In this document: piece by piece, positions 34,851 to 46,722 of the stretch
Layout: each line of letters starts with the position of its first letter
Position numbering within the stretch: position 1 is the first letter of the stretch
From: Bactrocera neohumeralis
Lineage: Eukaryota > Arthropoda > Insecta > Diptera > Tephritidae
NCBI RefSeq assembly: GCF_024586455.1
Contig: NC_065921.1
Location: forward strand, 77,080,720-77,144,719
DNA: 64,000 nt
Direction of reading: 5' to 3'
Notes under the pieces: generated by a model
Databases searched by the model: none
What the model was told of the DNA's origin: nothing
The model's input: the letters and a program-made list of their open reading frames with translations, nothing else
Translations under genes and position numbers: made by a program

Positions 34851-36342
34851 CTGTGTTATTGATCTTTTTATAACTGTTTACTTCAAAATCCGTGACAATT
34901 TTTCTGACATTTTTTGTATTTGTTTTTTTTTTTTTTTATTTCAGCTACTGGCTTTTGTGAGCATTGCAATCTTTTCAAATACTTCTGTTCCGTTTTAACC
35001 TTTGCATAAAAAGCCTTTGTCGTAAAAAATTGTTGCATACTTTTTTGCGTCTACGACTGATAACTCACACGCTACGTTCATTTAAATTGCTAACAAACAA
35101 AAACAGAGAAAATAAACATTTTTTTCGACCATTCTACCTTTTTTTTTCTTCTTTTCCTATAAAGCTGGCTTGCTTATTGCCTGTTGCCATAGTCTGTGTC
35201 TCTGCAATCTTCACGTTACATATCTGTGTGTGCGCATTCATTTATTCATTCCATTGAGTAGCTTTGTTTGTGTACAAACACACACACAGACGCAAACACG
35301 AATAAACGAATGTTTGTGCATTAGTTTGGTGTTTTTGGCAGTTTGCAAATTGCTTTAGGATTTTGTTGGCAAATAGACAGCCAGTCAGCTAGTCAGTCAC
35401 TCAGCTATACGCTCGAAAAAGCTGGCGCATCACTTTCTGTTATACTACAAGCGCCATTTTGAATGCCGAAAATTTCTAGAAAAAAAGTTCACTTTTTACT
35501 CAGTTCCATTTTTTCCTCACAGAGCTAACATAATTCTTTGTGAAAAGTTTTGTGTGCGGTAACTCTATGCCAACGGCCACACTATATACTCGGTCATTGC
35601 AGCTTTTAATACACGCTTACAATTTTTTTGTGGCTTGCTTGTGTTTTTCAACGAAATTTTCCGTCCTTTAGTCATACATGCAATCGCACTAATACTACTT
35701 GGGCTAACGATTGTCCAACGAGTTGGTGGAAAAAAGTGTGAGAAAAAATTGCTCTACTCACTCAATATCTCACTTGCTCTATGCATGAGTGATTTCTACC
35801 AGGCGTATTAGCAGCGCTGCGTTTATATCACGCCGACTTTGTGACTGTCAGCTGTACATACACATGTATAAAAACATGGCTGGCAGGCGTTAGAGTGTCT
35901 TAATTTCGCATTCAAAACTCTTTGCAGAATACAAACAAAAAGTTTTTGTGTATATACTACTTCATATACATATGTATGTATATAGCTAGTACTTGAGTGC
36001 ACCCATTAGCCTTCATATATGATTTAGCTTTATTAGAAAATATTTTGTTGTTATGTCGGAAGGTTAGAAGGGGCGCTATGAACTCAAAATTACTCGAAAT
36101 GCAGGGATGTTAGTATAGGAGTTTAAATATACATACATGCATTTGTATGAGTATACCCGTGTCCATGTATGTAAGTATATGGAATCATTCAACTAATATA
36201 TTTGCTTTTCGAAGCTCTCGTAACTCTCAGCTCAAGTTTGTAAGGCACTCAGCCAGATATGCCGTTTGGCCATTGTAATCTAGTACCTACCAATAAAAAT
36301 ACTAAAGCGTGCTTAACAGCGTGTATGCTTTAACTAGTAGCT
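34851..36342. other. Non-coding spacer
   Basis: Mixed-composition DNA with ACACAC and ATGTATGTA microsatellites (about 35275-35295, 35965-35985). No coding exon or RNA gene was recognised. Confidence 0.45.
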
Positions 36343-36650
36343 CTGCCATAACATAACATAACATAACGTAACATAACATAACATAACATAACATAACATA
36401 ACATAGCATAACATAACATAACATAACATAACATAACATAACATAACATAACATAACATAACATAACATAACATAACAAGCATAACATAACATTACATAA
36501 CGTAACATAACTTAACTTAACATAACATAACTTAACTTAACATAACATAACTTAACATAACGTAACATAACATAACGTAACTTAACATAACGTAACATAA
36601 CATAACTTAACTTAACATAACATAACACAACATAACATAGCATACTATAT
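36343..36650. repeat. (ACATA)n pentanucleotide satellite
   Basis: About 60 units of ACATA with variants ACGTA, ACTTA and GCATA. The first half is nearly pure. The second half alternates ACATA, ACTTA and ACGTA in patterned groups. The minus-strand frame of repeated Met-Leu-Cys-Tyr-Val is a product of the repeat. Confidence 0.95.
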
Positions 36651-38035
36651 CGAAGCATAATAAAACTATGGCATAAAATAGCATAACATATCCTAGACTA
36701 GCTTTACCCAGCTGCTTGAACCATCAGCACTAGCCTATACCTATCACCTATCACCTTATATTGATATGCCTGCCATCTGCCTGCATTGGCACACGTTTGC
36801 TCCATACATCCTTCACGCAATGACAGTTTCCGCCAGCTCAGAAAAGTATTAGCAAAGCAAAAACAAAAAAATACCAAAAGTGACTGGGACATAGCAGCTT
36901 TGTAAAGCCCTAAAAAATACAGCAAATTTATTCGTTTTCTCGATAGCCCTAGACAATTTACGGCATATTGATTGGCCAATTGAGGCGTGAAAATTTCTCG
37001 TAGCTACAGTGCGTTAAATAAATTGGTCGACGTACGTGTTGTGTGTATGAGTGGAAATTGTTTTTCCTTGCGATTGCACTTTTTTAAGTAGCGGCAAATA
37101 AAATACAAACGTGTCAGAGAGAGAGTGAGTTATGCGTTTGCTTTCAAGCAATTGCACAATTATTCGACGGTGGAAAACGGTATATAGTAGGTAACAAGCA
37201 TTTAGCTAAGTTTCCTTCCACACAGGGTGAAATTCATAGATGAGTTTTAGCAACAAAATATTGGTAAGCTCTGATCGGAAATATTACGCATAGCTACTGT
37301 ATGAAGTTACAACGAGATACTCATACTTTATCCAAGGCACATCCTTGGGTATGGTGAGTAAACATCCTCCTTCAGGGTGGTGACTATTCACTCCGATCGT
37401 AAGCTAAAACTAAAGCATTGGTAGTCTGGAATCCTCGCGCACTGTGATTCAATTCCATATTTTATTTTTATTTTCACATATTTTTGCAAATAACTAAAAT
37501 AAAATATAAAATTAATACAACCTATAACAGAGGGGTCTACAGAACGAACTCATATTTATAACCAAGGATTGTGACAATAACAGCTCTCACAAAAAAGGAG
37601 AAATATAATAGTGCTCTACTCTAACAATAATATTAATACAAATTTCGATGCAAAAGTGTGTGCGGAAAATATTGTTATCCTGGCAGAACTTTCTCTCCTT
37701 GCTTTCGATCTGCTTTCTACGGAATTAAAGTTTAAAAAAATGCAAAGCAAACTTTACTTAACGCACGACTGCGTACCTGACCATAAATTCCATGCCGTAG
37801 CAACTAGCAAAACAGAAGAAGGTCATGCAAGGGATAGAAAAAATATTAGTAATATTATGAAATTACGTGCCTGATTTTTTTTTGTGATTCGATCAGTTCA
37901 ATTTTAATGAAACGTAAAGATTTAAAATTATAAATAAACAGTTTCCTATTTTTTTTTTTGAATTCCCTTGGTTATTAGAATATTAAAATTTTGGAGCAAT
38001 AGTGAAACATTAAAAATCAATCAAACAATATGACA
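36651..38035. other. Non-coding spacer
   Basis: No domain recognised in the frames at 36704-36979 and 37611-37874. A short GA run is at about 37117-37126. Confidence 0.45.
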
Positions 38036-39270
38036 GCACTCTAAACCTTTGGAACAAAATCATCTGAAAACCTATAAAGCTTTAAAGCTTTCTGTGACCA
38101 CGGAAGCTCAATTTTGTTTACAGACATATTTTATAAAAATTAAAGCTATCTATTAAAACCACATGAAACATCCTAAGCCCTTCAAAAGAAAGATTATTTG
38201 AATACTAAGCTTTAGAGCTTTCGAAGTTTTATTTGGTTTACACATAGTTTATTAAAACAAAAATATAGTTCTAATCTAATCATAAAAAGTTCGGAAGCCT
38301 TTCGAAAAAATTGTCTGACATGGAGATAGAGCTTTCGGGGACTACTCGCATGCAAGCTAAATTTTTTTTGACGTCAAGTTTATATAAATAATACATTAGC
38401 ATTGATGTAACATAAAAAAACCTAAGCTTTTGAAAAAATATTAACTGAATACCAAAATTTAGAGCTTTTGGGGACTATGAAAGCTCAATTTTGTTTATAT
38501 ACAAAGTTACCAAAAATTAAAAATATGCATTAATTACATGAAAAATATACGAAAACTTTCGAAAAGATTATCTGAAAATCAAAAATTTAGAGCTTTCGGT
38601 CCCTATAAAACTTAATTTTGTTTACACAAAAACTAAATAGAAATAAAAAATATGCCTCAAGACAGCATAGAAATAATGCTTAGTTATGCATTACTTTTCG
38701 AAGAAAATTATCTGAAAAAGCCAAAATTTAGAGCTTTCGGGCACTATGAAAGCTTAATTTGATTTACAGAAAAAATTTATACAAATTAAAAATATGTCTT
38801 TAAGACAGCATAGAAAAAATCATCAGTTGTAATTTTCGAAGAAAATTATCTGAAAACTATTATAAGATATGAAGCTTTCGACGACAATGAAAGCTCAATA
38901 TTGTTTAAACGCAAAGTTTGTAAAAAGAATATGCTTAAAATAATATAACACATCCTAAGCCGTTCGAAAAAAATGATCAAAAAAACAGATATAGAGGTTT
39001 GGGTGGCTATGAAAGCACAATTCTGTCTTAAAGTTTATAAAAGTTAAAAATATGCTCGAAAATCACATATAAAATAATCTTAGCTAAAACTTCAAAAAAA
39101 TTATACGAAAACGAAGATAGTGAGCTTTCAGTGGCTATGAAAGCTCTATTTTGTTTACACAAAAAGTTGATAGAAATTAAACATATGCACGCAAATCACA
39201 CATAAAATAATCATAGTTAAAATTTCCAAAAAAAAATTATCTTAAAACCGAGATTTAGAGCTTTCGGTAA
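38036..39270. repeat. Degenerate tandem array, period about 115-140 bp (TTTAGAGCTTTCGG core)
   Basis: The core (ATTTAGAGCTTTCGGG, then ACTATGAAAGCTCAATTTTG, then TTTACA) recurs near 38214, 38328, 38461, 38590, 38731, 38872, 38994, 39123 and 39257, preceded by AAAATTATCTGAAAACC. About ten units of varied decay. Confidence 0.82.
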
Positions 39271-39825
39271 GCTTTTAAAATACGAAAGTAATAGAAAAAT
39301 AGATTTGGAACGTAATAAGAAAAAGCTCAATAAAAGCGCTGCTATCAATAACTATACATATAACCCACAAATAATGCGATTTCATTACCTTACGTTAATT
39401 TTCAATTAAATTGTTTTATTGGTTTTTGTTAAAATATAAAAGACCCCACACATAAAAGTAGTACTTTGAAATACACGCCACAGCAATTTCGTGAAAAAGA
39501 ATTGCTTCATTTCTCATCCCGATAATACCTTGTGACATATTACACTCAATTTGGAACGTGGAGCGCACCACAAAGTATATTGGTGAAATAGCTTAAAACT
39601 TTATTGACGCCATGAAAATTGATGCTGAAAAATACGCGCGACCTCAATGAAGTAAAAAAGAAATGTGAGTGCAAAATATCTCAGGATTTTAAGCGCCTGC
39701 ATTTCTTGCGCACGCATGACGGCTCTAAACTTTTATTGCACACTTGCAACTTTCACGCTGTTTAAACAGACGCTCGGAAGAGGAAATGAAAATACTTGGA
39801 AATAGTTGAGCGAGAAAGGCGTTAA

Positions 39826-39859
<34 letters not shown>

Positions 39860-40685
39860 AAATAGAGGGAGTTGCAGCGTTGTATTTGCGCCAGAAATCA
39901 GCACACCTTTCGCAGTCGTGCACAAAAATTTATTTTCAGTTGTTTGAATAACCATCTTCTGGTTGCCATGCTTGTGTGCGTGCATGTATTAGTGTGAAGC
40001 TTGCAATTTTCTTAGCATGTGACAGTTTCCAATTTTTTTTCACTGAAAGACAGGATCTACCATATTGGCAAGCAATGACGCTCCACAACACTTTTTTCAC
40101 CCACAATTGCTGGAGGATCGTCATTCCCTCGCCGGTGCTCTCTAGGAGTATTTCGGTTTCTGTTTACTTTTTCAGCCACATTTTCGTTGTAGACCATTAC
40201 TTTTTGTGCTGGGCGGGGTGCACATGCACAAACATTAGACTCGAGTGCACACTCTATGCATGTATGTATGTGTGTGTGTGTGTATACCTGTAGTTTTTGT
40301 TTGCCAAGCTCGTAAATGTGTGCGCTGTCGTTTGCCTAACGCCAACATCCTTGGCTGGCATAATAATGTTTTCTTCTTCGTTTGCCGCATTTTGTATGCA
40401 AACTCACGCTGTCTATATAGCTGGTGCTTCCTTATAGCCTTCGACAACTTCAATATTTATGCTTCCTTTTGCCCCTCAACTACCAGCTAACATACAAGTA
40501 TCTTCACCCTTCCTTCATATGCCTGCTCGTTAGTTTTTGTTGCTGACATTTCACTACTTTAACCTCGAGTATTGAGCACTAAATGAAATGTCCTTGAAGG
40601 TGTTGAAGTTAAACGCATTATTGCAGTGAGAAACTATATGCCGTTATAAGTTTATATTAGCATTTTACGTAATAACTTTATTAGC
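39271..40685. other. Non-coding spacer with a (GA)n tract
   Basis: A pure GA run spans 39829-39855 (27 bp), and a TGTGTG run is near 40268-40284. GA runs can bind GAGA factor, but nothing else here marks a promoter. No coding exon was recognised. Confidence 0.5.
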
Positions 40686-42300
40686 TTTTAAGCTCATTTT
40701 AAAATAAATTCGTATCTAAGCTTTTGTTGTTCCACAAGGATGTTTTATTTGTTTAGTTTTCATGAATATAAGTTCATAAACTTCTCGAGAACACAATTGT
40801 AAATGTTGTAGCTTTAAAGCTAATAAGAAATATTAGCTTTTCGTCTTACTTCCTTCGTTTTTAGATTCTCTTGGAAGAACTAAGTCAAACACAGTAAGTA
40901 GTGTAAGTTTTGATTTTATTCATTTGGAGAACAAGGTTAAACCCAGTTGAGGACAAACGCATTAATTAAAAGTTTTGGCTCTTACGTAAAGCTTCCAAGC
41001 ACTAAAATTATTAATTCTGCTTTAATACATGATGAAATTTTTCAAACGATCGCTAAATAAGAAATACATTGGTTTATAGAACTTTTGTATTCCACGTGCA
41101 CATTAGCATAATATACTAATTGAAAGCTCTAGTAATATGAAAGCTTTAACGAAATTGAATTTTTTAACGAAGTTGCATTCCATTCGTTTCAACTTTAATA
41201 AATGATGCAAACTTTCTAAACATCGTTAGACATATAATACACTGGTATAAACAGCTTTAGGGTTCCATATACACTTTAACATAATATATTAAATGAAAGC
41301 TCTGGTAACATGAAATTTTTAAAGAATTTAAATTTTTTAATAAAAATGGTATTTAGAGTTTTTCAGCATAATGTTTTTATGAAAGCTCCGGTAAACTGAA
41401 AGCGTTAATAAATTTTAAGTTAAACACGCTTGGGGGCAAAGGTATTAATTAAATATTTGATTTTTACCTAAAAGCTTCTGAGCTTTGGAAAGTTTCCTTT
41501 CTCTAACAAAATAAGCTTTAAAAGAAATACTCTGTTAGATAGCGCTTTAATATACAATGTACATATTAGTAAAATATAATAAATGAAAACCCTAGTATTG
41601 TGAGAGCTTTAACGAATTTGTATTTATTAATGAAGATCGTAGTTAGCTTTTTGCAGCATATAATTCTTATGAAGGCTCCAGAAAATAGAAAGCTTGCATA
41701 AATTTGCAGTTAAACCCACTTGAGGATAAAATTCTTAATTGAAAGTTTTGATTCTTATATAAAAGCTTCTGAGCTTTAGAAAGTTTTGTTGCTCTAGCTT
41801 TGAAAGCATCTTCACGTAAGAAATACGTGATAAATAAAACGTTTACGTTTCATCCATATTATTCCCAAAAGCTTTAGTAGTGTGAAAGCTTGAATGTTAA
41901 TTTATTAATGAAAATGATATTTAAATCATTAGCAAAATATTTTTATGAAAGCTCCAGGAAATTGAAAGCTTTAACAAATTTGAATGCATTAGCGAAAATA
42001 GTGTAATGTCTTTAGACTTATTAGAAGACTTTAGTTACAGTTATTAAAAACAAAATGCTTTTATTGAAAGCTTTGTAGTTTAATACAACAAAAAGATTTT
42101 TTTATTGAAAGACTGAGCTAAAAAGCTTGAAAAGCTCTGCTTTTCTTTTCGACTTTTTTGAATGAAGTTTGAAGTTTGAGTAACAGTAAATAAATAGCCG
42201 AGAAGCTTTTTTTCACAAGAAAAACTTTTAAGGTTTTTCTTGTGTTGTTTTGTTAGACACTAATTTTAAGTTTTACGTTAAATAACATATTGAGAACTTC
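40686..42300. repeat. Array of GAAAGCT/AAGCTTT-rich repeats, higher-order period near 290 bp
   Basis: The block GTTAAACCCACTTGAGGA(T/C)A, then ATTAATT, then TTTTGATT, then AAAGCTTCTGAGCTTT(A/G)GAAAG occurs near 40932, 41419 and 41711. In between, AATGAAAGCTC(T/C)(A/G)GTAA, TGAAAGCTTTAAC and AATTTGAATT recur. It belongs to the same style of AAGCTTT-word arrays as 19570-20165 and 38036-39270, without clear common ancestry. Confidence 0.65.
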
Positions 42301-44550
42301 AAAAGCTTTCTTAGACCGATTTAAAAAAAAAAAATTATAAAAAATTGTGAGATTTCAAATCTAAAAGCATAATTTAAATTGTAGTTTTATTATTCAAACA
42401 ATATTGCCATAAGAAAGAACTTAAGCTTTATCACTAAAAGCTCTTTTAAAGACTTATAAAAGAGTTTAGTAATTTTTTTTGGAAGATGTGCACTTATGTG
42501 GCACATAAGTACATAATATGTACGCCTCCAGTAGGTAGTGAAGCAACTTAAAAGCTCATAAGACATACTTTTAGGCGCTACATCATTATATTTTCCACGT
42601 ACGTCTTTTTGTATATATTTTAAGGAACACCTTATGCCTCTTCTTTTTGTATTTTTTTTTTTTTCATTATCCTCACTTGTTTCGTTATTTTTCCCGTTAC
42701 ACAAACGAAAAAGTCGAACGTGACTCGCATGCCAGTGTGGGCGTCTTAAGCGCTTTTACGTCGTATATGTCGCGTCATATGAGCGTTTATGCGCCCGTGA
42801 GTACACTGGAGCGTATGCTGAGTAATTGTTATGCATGGCAGCGCAAAAAATTGCGACCATGTAATTTAGCAACTTTTCTAAGCATACTTTAAGGGTAATT
42901 TCGAAAATCATTAAGAAACCACTTAATGCAAATTGCGAGTTCATTCATAAAACTGAGGCTTACGCGGCAGATATGCCGTACGAATTTGCATTTTGAAGCT
43001 TGACAGATGAGTGTGCACAACGTTTTATTGTCGCTTTTTTTGGGGCGCCCACAAAAGTAGGCTAACTAGCAGTCAAATTGCATGAGGCTTAATATGCGAA
43101 CATTTAATTTAGCGGATTTGTCATGAGCCAAGCCAGGCGTTGTGATTACGTGCTGACAAACGTGCTTGCGTGTATGTACTCGGTTCATGTAAAGTTGAGT
43201 TGGTGGCACTGTTGCTTGCTATAAGACATGTAATATACTTTTGAGCGCATGATGTTGAAATGTCTGCTTGGCGTGTTGTTGAAATAACTGTGCACATTTC
43301 ATGAGCTACTTTCACAGCGAACTTCGCATATTTTTAGGCAACTCATGTTAATAAAATGAATTATAAACGGGAAATTTAGAATGACTTTAATTTTGAAATA
43401 TCTCTCTTGTTGACAGTTTAACAAAGCTTCCGGACAAAGTATTTATGCTAATATTTTCGGTCGTAAATCAAATTTTTATTAAAACTTTATAAAGTAATAT
43501 TTCATTGCCCTGCTTTGGGAGTAAATAAGAATTGCTTATAAGAGAGTATAATGTATATTTGGGTTTATATAGGTTGGTGCTATCCATAAAGCTAGGAAGA
43601 GCATTTTTATGTGTTTTTGTTTTTTAGCTCAAAATATAAAAGAAAGTTCGATACCGGCTTCTAAAACATGAGGGACATGACTAAGCTTTTAGTTTACTAT
43701 AATAAATACATAAGTTCTCTTTATCTGGAAATATCTGTAATGTCTTTGGTTTTGATACTTTTTATCGAAAGAAATCATATTTTTTTCGAATTTTAGCTGG
43801 TAAACTGCGATTTGTATCGACACTTTTCTTTAATAAAATGCATTTTTTCAGGTGGCTTAACGCTTGAACGAGTTCAGTAGAAAAATAATCCTTCAACTCA
43901 TTAGTGCCCACCCTAATGCTTTCGATTTCAACTTTTCTTTCCAACAAAGGAAAGTGGCAAGCATAAAAGACAGTCGAAAAAATGAATAAATGCGAGCGAT
44001 AAGAAATTGCTGAAGTTGACAGGAGCAGAATAATGAAATCACAAAGCACTCAAAGAAAGTTGTGCAAATATTTATTTTTGCAATTTTAATTTTTAAATTA
44101 TTTCTTGTTCTTAAGACATCAAAGTACACTTATAAAAAAATATATTTATGAATGAATGGAAGTGTATGTTGGAAGTGAAGTTGAATTTCAAATCATAGAA
44201 ATTTATTATATTTTAATTTAAGAACCTACATCAACAAATTCTAGCAACAAAGAAGTTCTAAAATCTTACTTTGGTCATTAGCAATAAATTTGCAAAAATA
44301 AATAGGTACAACAAAAAAATATTTTTTTTAATAATTTGAGTTTAAAGTTTTAAAAAAGAATGAAACCTTCAAAAAGTTTGCTTTATTTCCATCAGAAAAT
44401 GTAAGCTTAAAGCTTTTAAAATAAATAAAACTCAATATTTCATGCCTTTTTGGCCTAGCTGAGCTTCACTATAGATTTGAAACCATATTTAAAATGGCTT
44501 TACTTAATTCTTGGCTATAACTTTTAAAATAATACCTAAAAATGTAGTAG
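42301..44550. other. Non-coding spacer
   Basis: Mixed composition. Frames at 42390-42704, 42647-42892 and 43762-44049 show no domain, and overlapping frames on the other strand argue against coding. Confidence 0.45.
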
Positions 44551-45603
44551 AACAAGTAAGGAAGGGCTAAGTTCGGGTGTCACCGAACATTTCATACTCT
44601 CGCATGATAAAGTGATAATCGAGATTTCATTATCCGTCATTTACATATTTTTCAAATACCGTATTTTTGTAAAGTTTTATTCCGCTATCATCATTGGTTC
44701 CTAATGTTTATACTCGTATTATACAGAGAAGGCATCAGATGGAATTCAAAATAGCTTTATATTGGAAGAAGGCGTGGTTGTGAACCGATTTCACCCATAT
44801 TTCGTACATGTCATCAGGGTGTTAAGAAAATATTATATACCGAATTTCATTGAAATCCTGAGATATGGTTTTTGGTCCATAAGTGGGCGAGGTCACGCCC
44901 ATTTTCAATTTTAAAAAAAAACCTGGGTGCAGCTTCCTTCTGCAACTTCTTCCGTAAAATTTAGTGTTTCTGACGTTTTTTGTTAGTCGGTTAACGCAAT
45001 TTTAGTGATTTTCAACATAACCTTTGTATGGGAGGTGGGCGTGGTTATTATCCGATTTCTTCCATTTTTAAACGGTATATGGAAATGCCTGAAGGAAACG
45101 ACTCTGTAGAGTTTGGTTGACATAGCTATAGTTGTTTCCGAGATATGTACAAAAAACTTAGTAGGGGGCGGGGCCACGCCCACTTTTCCAAAAAAATTCC
45201 GTCCAAATATGCCCCTTCCTAGTGCGATCCTTTGTGCCAAATTTCATTTTAATATCTTTATTTATGGCTTAGTTATGACACTTTATAGGTTTTCGGTTTC
45301 CGCCATTTTGTGGGCGTGGCAGTGGGCCGATTTTGTCCATCTTCGAACTTAACCTTCTTATGGAGCCAAGGAATACGTGTACCAAGTTTCATCATGATAT
45401 CTCAATTTTTACTCAAGTTACAGCTTGCACGGACGGACGGACGGACAGACAGACATCCGGATTTCAACTCTACTCGTCACCCTGATCACTTTGGTATATA
45501 TAACCCTATATCTGACTCTTCTAGTTTTAGGACTTACAAACAACCGTTATGTGCACAAAACTATAATACTCTCCTTAGCAACTTTGTTGCGAGAGTATAA
45601 AAA
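44551..45603. repeat. Dispersed non-coding repeat with terminal hairpins (TACTCTCGCA family)
   Basis: The left end has GTTCGGGTGTCACCGAAC (6-bp stem) followed by ATACTCTCGCA at 44594-44604. The right end has TGCGAGAGTAT, an exact 11-bp inverted copy, at 45588-45598. The latter is itself the closing arm of a hairpin, ATACTCTC...GCAACTTTGTTGC...GAGAGTAT (45567-45598). The interior has repeated GGGCGTGG(T/C) words, GGGGCGGGGCCACGCCCAC, a GGACGGACGGACGGACAGAC run and a CACCCTGATCACTTTGGTAT block. I recognise this from general memory as a widespread dipteran repeat. Its class is not clear from sequence, and it has no coding capacity. Confidence 0.75.
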
Positions 45604-46711
45604 TGTACAAAAATGCGTTCGGAAAATAGTCTTGAACTCTATGAAATGCAGTCAAACACATGTAGTTTGGTAGTGGAAGTGTTTGTTTGGGGCTGAGTTC
45701 AGGCCACCAAGGCTACAGTATGGCGAACTGTTGACGACCTAAGTTCCTAGGTAAACCGTATATATACAGCAGGTTAGCTTGGCTTAAAATACTTGAAACT
45801 TGCTATGACTCTCCAGTGACGAGGTGAATAGATGTCGTATCGAAATAAATATCCCCAACCCCTAAGGAGTTGCCTTGAGGGAACACCTACTCAAGTGAGG
45901 GATCAATAGATCGACGCTGGACGTTACCATGGAGGTCGTTATATAAAAATTTTCAATTACTAATCTCAGCTAGGGTCACAGTTAGCGGATAGCAAAAGCT
46001 ATGTAAAGACGTAAGGCATAGCACAAACGGCAAACAAAGAGAGCAAGCAACGAAGTTGGACCACGATTGAGACATTTTGCACTTTGGCTGATGGCTGTGG
46101 TATTCTATTGGCATACTGAGGTAGCTTTCTTGTAGAAATAGCTTTCAAGGTAATGTCACAGGTAACGTCGTTCCGTTAAAGCCAAGACAGGTCTTCAAGT
46201 GCCTTTGATGCTACGTCATCATTCGGTTAACGGTAAAAGCTCAGTGGATTTAAATATTGGTTAATGCTAAAGTCCTGGTTTCCTGAACACGAATTCCCAT
46301 AAGGTTTCGGGTCAACCTTTGTGTGGACTCCTTGCAATGCATAGACTGCGACTGAAAATGCACTGTGCGATACAGATAGCGGGTTGAAACGATGATCAAC
46401 CATTATAACATAAAAAATTAAACTATCGAAAATAACAAAAACAACAAAAAGGAACAAAACCAACAAGCCCAAACGGACGACGGGCTAAATGCTTTCAGAA
46501 AACATAGCAAGATTCTGCGCTCTCTGCAGCAGATGGATAACTAAAATTCAATACAGGCCAGAATAAAGGAATACAAATATATGAATATAAAATGGTATTT
46601 TACTGATCGAAAATCGCGAAACGGACACATTTTTCCAAGGCAGGGCAGAAGAGAATGAGGCACCCATAAAGGGCAGCGCTTCCCTTTAAAGAACGAAGCT
46701 ATGTTAAGGCA
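45604..46711. other. Non-coding spacer
   Basis: No gene, RNA or repeat recognised. The moderate GC content suggests older retroelement remains, but no domain was read. Confidence 0.4.
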
Positions 46712-46722
46712 AAAAACTACAA

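Noticed and set aside
36302..36508. Open frame of repeated Met-Leu-Cys-Tyr-Val on the minus strand
   Set aside because: It is the translation of the ACATA pentanucleotide satellite; 5-bp units give a five-residue cycle with no meaning.
42390..44129. Several 60-105 codon frames on both strands as candidate upstream GalNAc-transferase exons
   Set aside because: None contains the DxH, NEA or FxWxL-type motifs expected for the missing catalytic exons.
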